From Luidia sarsii (taxonomy: Eukaryota; Echinodermata; Asteroidea; Paxillosida; Luidiidae), in assembly GCA_949987565.1 (NCBI GenBank), contig OX465113.1, positions 9,565,942-9,629,941 on the forward strand: a DNA stretch of 64,000 nt, in the 5' to 3' direction. The notes beneath the pieces are model-generated. The model was not told the origin of the DNA and made no database searches. It was given only the letters and a program-made list of their open reading frames with translations. Shown one piece after another: positions 23,157-32,538 of this stretch. A program made the position numbers and the translations under genes. The first letter of the stretch is position 1. Every line of letters starts with the position of its first letter.

Positions 23157-23365
23157 AGCCAGACTCGTTCTACTCCCGCGTTAGTGCTCCATTGACTAAT
23201 TATTGTAAACCTGGCTATGGCAGCTCAGGGATCACACAAAGTGGATGCAGCTTTTTCAATTCAAGTCAAACAAATCAAGGAAAAACTGACTGCGAAAATT
23301 TGAACAAATTGACAAATTGGCAAAGGAAACTTGAACTTGAGAACTTGAACCAGGACTTGAACCCT
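23157..23365 (-). mobile_element. SINE family A fragment fused to a satellite-like word
   Basis: The minus strand reads TTCAAGTCCTGGTTCAAG, CCTTTGCCAA, CAGTCAGTTTTTCC and CCACTTTGTGTGATCCC, all SINE family A. At its end, GACTCGTTCTACTCCCGCG and GTGCTCCATTGACT are a lone diverged monomer of the 69-bp satellite. Confidence 0.6.
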
Positions 23366-23780
23366 TACTTTGTTTTTTTGAAAGCTCATAGCAAATTAAG
23401 TCCTACTATCAATTCAATTGGCAATTTCTTTTAAGCTTTTTTTGGCAGCCCTATATTGCATATTACAGCCAGAGACTGTTTCACTTGCCATCAACTTAAT
23501 TTCTTCTCTTCACAAACCAATAGTTGTAATAAGTTCGTTTTGTTCACTGACTATCTACAACTGAATTAAAACAATGTTTTTGTGTGACACAAAGTCCTAC
23601 TAAGTTATCAATACAATTGGCCAATATTTTTTTTTCAAACTGCCACATCCCAGAGCACAGATAATGCAACTTTAAAAATCAGATGACCCCAAATATTTGA
23701 GTCAAGTGTTTGGTGGCACATCTCTGTATGAAATCAATACCGGTAGTACATGTTGTTGGAAGCCCTATATTTCATATTAC

Positions 23781-26581
23781 AGTCAACAAATCGTAGAACT
23801 TCTTTGATTACAGTTGTGGCTGGACAGCCCCTTTTCCTTGCGGCTTGCAGCTTCATGTAGTGCCTCTGAAAGGGATGATCTTTCTGCAAGGAACGAGAAA
23901 TACAAACATGATATTAAAATCTGAATTCTTTCTTGCCCAGAATTATTGCTGGCACTAGGTAGCCTGGTGGGAAATTGAGTTTTGCAAAACAGGAACACAA
24001 GTTGTGTGCTCTAGTGGACCACATTTATCTTCTTTTCTCCCCTCAATATTGGCTTTGTCTGGCCTTTTCACGATTAGTTGGCAACTTCACCAATAGTCTC
24101 ACAATTCTACAGCCACTGTAGTTTCCTTAGGGCCTACTCTTTACATTCAGTGAATCTATCCAATCAGAATATGCTTATGCTAACATCAAGCATAATAACT
24201 ATACATGTTTTTGTGCAATAAAGGGGAAAAACAGCACACTAATGTGCACATGTCTTACATGTACTTTAATGTGCATTATATGATCCCCAAGGTGGCAAAT
24301 ATTGGAAACAAATACCAATGCCTTTGCAACATGCAGACACATCATTACTTGTTGGTATGGGATTTTGGAATCTTTTGGGGTCAAGGAAGACATCTAATAT
24401 TGGATTCCCCGGGAAGGAGTTCCATAAACATGTACATGTACATGTATGGGCACTGGGTAATGCTTGTCTGCTTGATAATACCTGTGCATCAACTGTATCA
24501 AACCAGCATCAAATTTCAATGTAGGCCTAATTCAAAAGAAATATTTCAACCTATTTTCCCTGAGTAAATTACACTGTTTCATGCAGCAGAAAAGGTACTC
24601 CTTGAAACAATTAACAGCATTCATGTATGGGAGTGGGACTATTTCATTCAAATAAGCTTTGCATGGTTGGTGAATCAATATAGAAAGGTTTGCGGTGACA
24701 CCATGTATCGGGTCTCTTAAAGGAAGAGGTTTGGTTCTGAAAAGAACCTGAGTGGTAACTCAACGTTTCGACCAGTATTCTCTGGCCGTCATTCTCCTGA
24801 TGACTGCCAGAGCATACTGGTCGAAACGTCGAGTTACCACTCAGGTTCTTTTCAGAATCAAACCTCTTCCTTTAAGAGACCTGATACATGGTGTCACCGC
24901 AAACCTTCCTATATTATTTCATTCAACTGAAAAATGCTTATAATTCAATATACATGTAGTTGCTTTTGTCATCATACCGTTGAGCTGTTGTCTTGTTCTT
25001 CTTGAGCCCTTTCCTTTCTTTTGACATGTTTATCCCTTCCAAACATGCAAGTCATCTGAATCCGAAGAGTGGTAACGAATGGCACACCATCATTGGAGAC
25101 AACACCTTCAGCTTCACTGGCATCTGCAAACCGGAAGCACTGATGAAAAACGTGGGACAAACCAAACAAAAATCTTCAATCAAAATACTAAAATACTAGG
25201 CCTAGCTCTTAACAATGTACCAGCGACAAAATTAGGGCCACGAATTGAGGAACATAACTCAAGATGTCGTCTTTCTTATATCAGTCTACTCGTGCCAAGT
25301 AGCCAACCGAAAGTCTTTTTCTGTTTTTGTTCTTTTTGTAATTTTAAAAAGATCAGTATGCAAGTCGATTAAAAGAATTAATGGTATTTTTTGCTTGAAA
25401 AGCTGTGTAACGGGTAACTACATGTAGCTAGGTCAAATGTTGTAACCAACATATAGTTATTTAATACTAGTATTGAATATTATTAAATATTAAATATTAA
25501 AATATTATTAAAACTATACAGGAGTAGAGGTTTACAATGTTGGGGGTGGTGCATGAAATTTGAACATTGAAAAATTGGCAAAGAAAACTTTGACTGGACC
25601 GGGACATGAACCCGAGACCTCTGGAGTCTGGATTAACGTACACCTATCCAGCCCTTAGATGGTGGCCTAAGGGCTGGATAGCTCAGATGGAAGAGCACTG
25701 GTAAGTGTACGTTAATCCAGATGTCTCGGGTTCATTGTCAGGTCATGTTTGTTTGAACTTAAATTTGAAAATGAAAACGAATTGTCCTGGGTACGAGATG
25801 TCTCGGTTCTGAAATATTGGGTACGAATTGTCCCGGGTACGAGATGTCTCTGTTCTTAAATGTTTGGTACAAATTGTCCCGAATATGACTATGACTAGTA
25901 CTGTACGTAGTAGTAGTACTACTAGTACTACTACTACTACTAGTAGTAGTACTACTACTACTACTAGTAGTAGTAATAGTACTAGTAGTAGTAGTACTTA
26001 GTACTGTAGTGTATAAGTGTAGTAACTAGTAATATCATGGAGGAAGAAATAGAATATTAAGTAGTATTGACTTAAGATGTCTTGGGCCTTAAATAGTGGG
26101 TACGAATTCGGAATTGTTCCGGTTACGAGACCGACTCTTGGGCCTAAAATTTTGGGTACAAATTGTCCCGGGTACGAGATGTCTTGGGTCTCAAATTTTG
26201 TGAACAAGAGCTTGAAGATAAAAAAGGATGACTTGTCAGGGCAAGTTACTCGGACTAAAGCAAAGGCCAACTCAAATGTTTATATATTCAAACTAGTTAA
26301 AAGCGCTTGGGATAGAGAAGGGGACAAGATTTTGACCCATCTTATAATATTTTTTTACTAGTTATAGTTATACAATAGCTGACGGCCTGACATTGATATC
26401 AAAAATAGGCCTAATAAATGAATAATATTATTGATCTAGCCAAATCCTGGCTTAGTTACCTACGTCGTACCGCAGGCTTCAGTCGGATCGGTCGGGTCTT
26501 CACTCACTCAGTGTCGACATCATAAGCGTACCGCTTGGTCTTTTCCACGTTGAACTTCAGAGACGCGGATATCTCGAATGT
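23781..26581 (-). CDS. Partial gene, CARF-like domain protein (three exons seen)
   Basis: Exon 26,581-26,508 follows ATTTATCAG and ends before GTGAGT; it encodes TFEISASLKFNVEKTKRY and YDVDTE. An exon ending at 24,978 (donor GTATGA) starts at 25,139 or, if joined directly to the first, at 25,116; it encodes GVVSNDGVPFVTTLRIQ, then MTCMFGRDKH. Exon 23,883-23,781 follows CCTTGCAG and encodes KDHPFQRHYMKLQAARKRG, then CPATTVIKEVLRFVD. The last two join in phase 0. Spaced Cys residues (TCMFG, RGCPA) before a VIKEVLRF strand resemble the zinc-binding CARF (calcium-responsive transcription factor) domain of metazoan nuclear proteins; this is by memory of the pattern only. Both the true start and the 3' exons are missing or unseen, and the satellite and LINE lie downstream. 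It is transcribed away from FBXO4. Confidence 0.55.
24681..24914. mobile_element. Inverted pair of hammerhead-bearing PLE-type ends
   Basis: Two arms of about 98 bp (24,681-24,777 and 24,815-24,914) are inverted copies containing GGTTTGCGGTGACACCATGT, AAAGAACCTGAGTGGTAACT and CGTTTCGACCAGTA. On the plus strand CTGATGA (24,797-24,803) is followed by a GCCAG/CTGGT stem and CGAAAC (24,822-24,827), a hammerhead-ribozyme-like core. Penelope-like elements are known to carry such motifs in their terminal repeats. Confidence 0.65.
25555..25755. mobile_element. Head-to-head pair of SINE family A modules
   Basis: A minus-strand module (GACTGGACCGGGACATGAAC, TATCCAGCCCTTAGATGG) meets a plus-strand one (CTAAGGGCTGGATAGCTCAG, GATGTCTCGGGTTCA). 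The shared GTACGTTAATCCAG arms make a palindrome of about 90 bp. Confidence 0.7.
25760..26215 (+). repeat. GGGTACGAATTGTCCCGGG tandem repeat plus (TAG)n/(TAC)n
   Basis: Degenerate units of about 65 bp containing GGGTACGAATTGTCC and GTACGAGATGTCTCGG occur at 25,796-25,880 and 26,096-26,205. They are split by a 110-bp TAGTAGTACTACTAGTAC block that is largely self-complementary. Confidence 0.7.
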
Positions 26582-26769
26582 CTGATAAATACAAATAAAA
26601 CCTCGTCTTGGGTACAAACCCATCGACGAAAATCATGGCTTGGGGTTGTGGAGGAGGTCCACCTGGATGTCCAAGGGTGAGGAGAAGGGTTGTCTGCCGC
26701 CATTCCACAGTCCGACCGGGATGTTGAATGACTGTTTATTCGAGCGACTGTTTATTTTGAAATTTCCGC

Positions 26770-27350
26770 GGAACATGACGTCATATTGCATATTCATTAC
26801 TCGTTTTAGTTGACGTCACATCTTGCATATTCATCACTCGTTCTACTGACGGTCCTTGTTATGCTACCAAACGATTCAAGCAACGTACAGCAGATTTTAT
26901 ATCCCTTAATCGTCATAAGAAAAGGGGGGGGGGAGGACGACGTCATCGCGTCATGATGAATATTCATGAAACACAAAAAATAAACACCGTCATTCCGGAC
27001 ACGTGGAAGTAACGACGTAATCGCAGATTGAATCACCGCTTTCAGGAATAGAATGCAACCTGCAAATGTATAAAAAAGCAACATCACGGATGAAACCTCA
27101 TTAAAAGTAAGGATGCCAGAGGATCTTAACAGTTCTGTCAGTACTCGATCTTGTCATTAGAAACATAGAAACGTTTTTTGAAGCTTGAAAAGCACGACTT
27201 TGTGTGTGTGTAATATTAATTCGTTGCTCTGTCACTGTGTCAGTGAGTAATTTCGTGGTTGTCAACGAATGTAATTAGTGTGCTGAATTTCGTTACTCTT
27301 TGAATCACAGAGTACGTGTGCTGAGTTTCGTTACTCTTTGAAAGAAAACC
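26770..27350. promoter_or_regulatory. Likely shared promoter region between CARF-like gene and FBXO4
   Basis: The stretch lies between two divergent genes. It holds a direct duplication of about 35 bp, each copy with a CRE: TGACGTCA at 26,776-26,783 and at 26,811-26,818, each followed by TTGCATATTCAT and ACTCGTT. Another CRE-like word, GACGTCAT, is at 26,939. Nearer FBXO4, GTGTGCTGA-TTTCGTTACTCTTTGAA occurs twice (27,278-27,340). CREB/ATF binding is what the sites suggest; start sites are not visible. Confidence 0.4.
26817..26878 (-). repeat. 60-bp dispersed element shared with the satellite edge
   Basis: CTTGCATATTCATCACTCG, TTCTACTGACGGTCC and ATGCTACC-AACGATTC match the reverse complement of 17,797-17,860, next to the left edge of the satellite. 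CTCGTTCTACTGACG is also the core word of the satellite monomer. Confidence 0.65.
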
Positions 27351-27371
27351 CCAATTCAGATCTTCTCAGAA

Positions 27372-30300
27372 ATGTTTGGCGATTCCACCACAGTTGCCGA
27401 CGTGAGACAGCTGCTGGACAGGCGGGCAGCGTCGGTGTCATCGTCATCGTCATCGTCCCCGGCCGGCGAGTCGTCGTCGGCGGTGTCCGCCTTGCTCGTG
27501 GGGGGACTAGAGCAGTTCGAGGCGGCCGTGCTCAACTCCTTCCGCTGCCTGATGGCTGGCGAGGTCAGAGGATCGGATCGAGGAGGAGGAGGAGGAGGTG
27601 AAGGAGGAGGAGGGATGATGGCAGACTTCCAGGCGGCAGGAGGGGACGACTCGGCCACCGGTCGAGAGATTGCCAGCTCTGACAGTGACACCATGGAGGT
27701 GATGCCGGTGCCGGCCGGAGCTGGTACCGGCGCGCCGGCGGGCACCGACCGTCGGACTGGCGATCGCCGCGATCTCACGGGGGAGGGGCCCGGGGCCGAC
27801 GGCGAAGCGGCCGGACCCACGATGATCGCCTGCCAGTGCGAATGCCAGAGAGAGGACGAGCTGAATTTGATGGAACTGCCGGTTAGTAGTGCACTCTATG
27901 GAGTATGGTTGTGCTTGATCCAGCGTCAATTGACCTTATTTCAACCCTAACCATTGCCTGAACCTAGCTACACTGTAGTCCGAGTAACTGCCACCCGACC
28001 GTCCAAATTCCAAAATGTCGGTAAGAAAAGGGTGACTTGTCGGATCCAAGTTACTCGGACTACAGTAACTGTAGGAGTGTGGCCCTTTAAGTTTGCTATG
28101 GTAACACTAACACAACCGTAACAGTAGTTGCAGTAACCATAACCCTCATCCTCCTTTGGAATGGGGGTTACGGTTACCGCAACTACAGTAACAGTAGCCC
28201 TTTTGATCCTTTTTCAACACTTTTTGATTTGGATCATTGTATAACAAGTCGATCCAAAACACGAATTTACGCCCTTTACGAATCCATGGATCAGACTCAG
28301 GCTTTGTCTCCGTCTGACAAAACCTTAAAATCCAGGTTGTGGTTTGTTGGCAAAATTTGGAGGTTCTTTGACTTGTTAAGCGCAGTATTATTACCGAGAA
28401 ACTGGGGTCCAAACGGCAACTGGTGACATTAAAATGGGTAAGAGAAATGTGACCGGAGTCACCGAAGCACAAGCCCTAGCCTAAGCCTTCACTTCGTAAA
28501 CGGTCATAGTCGTTAGACTCGTTACTGTTCAACATAGACTTGCCTTGCGTCTGTTATTAAATTTACTTACTTTATTTTATGAGAAATAGCTGCATTTATT
28601 GATATTGAAATAAAGTCAAGTCAAGTCAAGACTGACTCAGCCGGTTGTCTGTAATACGCAGGTCCAAGTCCTCCTGCACATCTTCTCGTACCTGGGCGCG
28701 GCCGACCTCGCCAGCGTGGGCGGGACCTGTCGCCAGGGCTACAGCCTCTGCTCAGACCAGCTCCTGTGGCGGGACGTCCTGGCCAAGGACCAGCTGGCCT
28801 GGAGCCGGGTAGGACACCGCTCCCACCCGGCGTTCTACAAGATGACCGCCTCGGACATGACCTACAAGGAGATGTGAGTGTGTGTGGGCTCGGGCTTGAT
28901 AAGATTTGATAAGCTTCTGACGTCTTCTGACGACGGGCAGAATACTTACTGCCCCAGAACGACTGTTACGTCAGTTTCATGTCAACTCGGTCCGTGACCA
29001 ACTCGGTCCGTGACCAACTCGGTCCGTGACCAACTCGGTCCGTGACCAACTCGGTCCGTGACCAACTCGGTCCGTGACCAACTCGGTCCGTGACCAACTC
29101 GGTCCGTGACCAACTGGGTCCGTGACCAACTCAGTCCATGACCAACTCGGTCCGTGACCAACTCGGTCCGTGACCAACTCGGTCCAAGACCAGTTCAGTC
29201 CACGACCAACTCGGTCCGTGACCAACTCGGTCCGAGACCAGTTCAGTCTGGGACCAACTCGGTCCATGACCAACTCGGTCCGTGACCAACTCGGTCCGTG
29301 ACCAACTCGGTCCGTGACCAACTCGATCCGAGACCAGTTCAGTCTGGGACCAACTCGGTCCGTGACCAACTTGGTCCGTGACCAACTCGGTCCGTGACCA
29401 ACTCGGTCTGTGACCAACTCGGTCCCAGTCAACTCGGTCCGTGACCAACAGTTTTTTGTTCACATTTTCTCATGGGACCGAGTTGGTTACAAACCGAGTT
29501 GGTCATGGACTGAGTTGGTCTCGGACCGAGTTGACTGGAACCAAGTTGGTTACGGACCGAGTTGACTGACACCCGGTATGTCAAATTTGGTGAGAGTACT
29601 TTTTTTTATGAAAGATTGCCAAACACAAGTCCTTATAAGACCACCCGAGGTGATGGCTACAGGAAAAATAGAAGAGGAATAGACAGATATAGAAAGAAAA
29701 TAGAGTCAAAGGGAAGGAAGGTATCTATTCACGTTCCTCGTGAACAGATCTCAGTTTGCACAAAGATGGAAAACAGGATCTAGGCAGAGAGTTCCAAAGC
29801 GTAGCAGTACGGGGGAAGAAGCTATTGGAACATTTCACAGTACTGCACTTCACAAAAGAAGCAGTAAAGGGGTGTGAAGCTGTAGCAAAGCGTGTGTTGC
29901 GAGCGAAGGTGCGTACAGGAGGGACAATGGATGAAGGACCCTCTGCATATCTACCATGGAAGTACCTGTAGAAGAGGCTCAGGGGAAGAGACAGATCGTC
30001 TGACAGAGAGCGGTTCAAGAGAGGATGCCAAGTCATGTCCTATCAGATTAATAGCCCTTGGCTGAATTCTATCGAGCAAGGATAAATGACATACTGATAC
30101 GACTTACTGATACATCAGTGGTGAAAGCACCGGTATGTTGAGCCGGAGTTTGATAGGTTTAAAGCCTCTACACAACATTGGTAACATCGAAAAACAGAAC
30201 TGTTCACAGATTTACATGAATCTTATACAGTTTGAAGATGGTCATAGTAGAAACCTCTCACTGAAATATTTCTGCCTAAAATGTTGTATTTTGGGGCGAA

Positions 30301-32448
30301 ATAAGAAAAAGAAATAGTTTACGTCTCACCAAGATCTAAACTATTTTTCGGAACAGTACGGCGTTGAATGCTGCATCTTCGCGAAACAAATGAAGCCGTT
30401 TCACGATTTTCTCGAGACTTGGTTGGCGGATTGAGCTGAAATTTTCACAGGTGTTCTATTTCATTCATATGTTGGATCAGTTAAAGTATGGATGCTATTC
30501 TTTGACCTCGACCAATGTTGTGTAGGGGCTTTAAGTCCCACTCCGGTCAAATTGCCCGTTGTTCGCATTGTTTAGAAATCTTCCCCCGGTCAGTTTTCCC
30601 AGGTGCTTATTTGATTTTTAGAATATTTTGGTTTCTTTTCAACAGTTACATGCGCTGCAGCCCCAACATCCAGCAGCAGGCCGCGGGCTTCAACCTGTAC
30701 AAGCTGCCGCAGCTCCTCTGGTCGTTCATGCCGCACCGGCCGCCCAAGGTGGTCATGTTCGGTCCGGGGCTCGAGTCCAACTCCTCCACGCTCGTCCGCA
30801 AGTTCCTCGGCAGCGGCTCGGACCTCTTCAAAGTCCGCGGTGTCTTTCCTGCGGTCCTCCCAGGTAGTTGTGTTTGGACTTTTTCTTGCTCGTTTTTTTT
30901 CGTCACTTTTTTGTCTTTCAATTCTCGCTGTAATCTAAAAAAAAAAAAAAAAAAATATGTACAAGGCCTAATACGATAAGGGGCTGGCATTTCCTTCCTA
31001 GCAGGACCTTTCTCAAAGACAGCATCAATTTTGACATCTACCATGTATATCTCTTAAAGTGACATACAAAAATGTTGTAAAATTACCAAAATGCAAATCT
31101 CAAAATTTAGTGGGCACGGCGTTTCGATCCTATCAGGACCTTTCTCAAAGGCAGAGTGCCTTTGAGAAAGGTCCTGCTAGGATCAAAACGTCAGGTCCAC
31201 GTGAGGCCCTCTAAATTTTGAGATATAATCTCTTAGTTTCATTTGGAAGTATATGACGCTTACAGCCACAAATAATATTGTCCTTGTCTTATCTCTCAGT
31301 AGACCTTGGCAATGTCAGTATTCTCATAAATTTTCAGGGGTTTTTTCACCACTAATGAATATGCATTTGGTTGTTCCTATTGAATATTCAGTGGTTTTTT
31401 TTGTTATGAATATCCATTTGTTTTTCCCGAATGAATGTTTAGTGGGGTTTGTGAGGAATATTTAGTTGGGCTTTCAAATGGTGAGGAATATTCAGTGGGA
31501 TTTGTAATGAATATTCAGTGGGGTTTTCAAATGGTGAGGAATATTCAGTGGGATTTGTAATGAATATTCAGTGGGATTTGTAATGAATATTCATTGGATT
31601 TTGTTATAACTATGTAGCTTTGTCTGTTGAATATTCAGTATTTTTTCTGATGAATATTCTGCTAGTTTGTCTTCTAACTATGAATATTCAGTTAGTTTGT
31701 TTTCTAATGAATATTCAGTTGCTCTGCCTTTGAGAAAGGTCCTGCTAGGATCGAAACGTCAGGCCAACTAAATTTTAAGAATATTCAGTTAGTTTGTTTT
31801 CTAATGAATATTCAGTTACTCTGCCTTTGAGAAAGGTCCTGCTAGGATTGAAATGTCAGGCCCACTTCTAATGAATATTCAGTAGGATTTTTTTTCTAAT
31901 GAATACCCATGATCGTCCAACCAACAGGCGTGGGGACTGGATTCAGGGTGTTGTCAAGCGACGGCAAAGTGGACATGAGACTGATCACCATGTATTCGGG
32001 AACCAAGTAAGTATGTTAAATGGAGATGCAGAATGTGACTGAAGCTAGCATGGTTAATCCAAAGTTCAGTTGGAGATACTGCAGGTAAACTTGAAATCCG
32101 TGACAGTATTGGCCACTGGGTCTAAAGAGGATAAGTCAGTCAGTAAGAGGTATGCCACCGTGAAGAAATGGGGGAATCACGGACGCTGACCTCTGTCCAT
32201 GTAGACAAATACAAACCCACGAGCACGTCATTAATGAGTGCCCTGTGATGAGATCCCCATATGGCCACTCACAGAGGTAGATAAACCAGAACTGGTCACC
32301 TACCTCGGTAGCTGCCAAATTTGACCGCTGTGATTGGCATACGTAACAAGAAGAAGAGGAAAAGGAAGAGGAAGAGTAAGAAGAAAAAGAAGAAGAAGAA
32401 GAAGAAGATGAAGAAGAAGAAGAAGAAGAGGAGGAAGAAGATGAAGAA

Positions 32449-32480
<32 letters not shown>

Positions 32481-32484
32481 GGAA

Positions 32485-32538
<54 letters not shown>

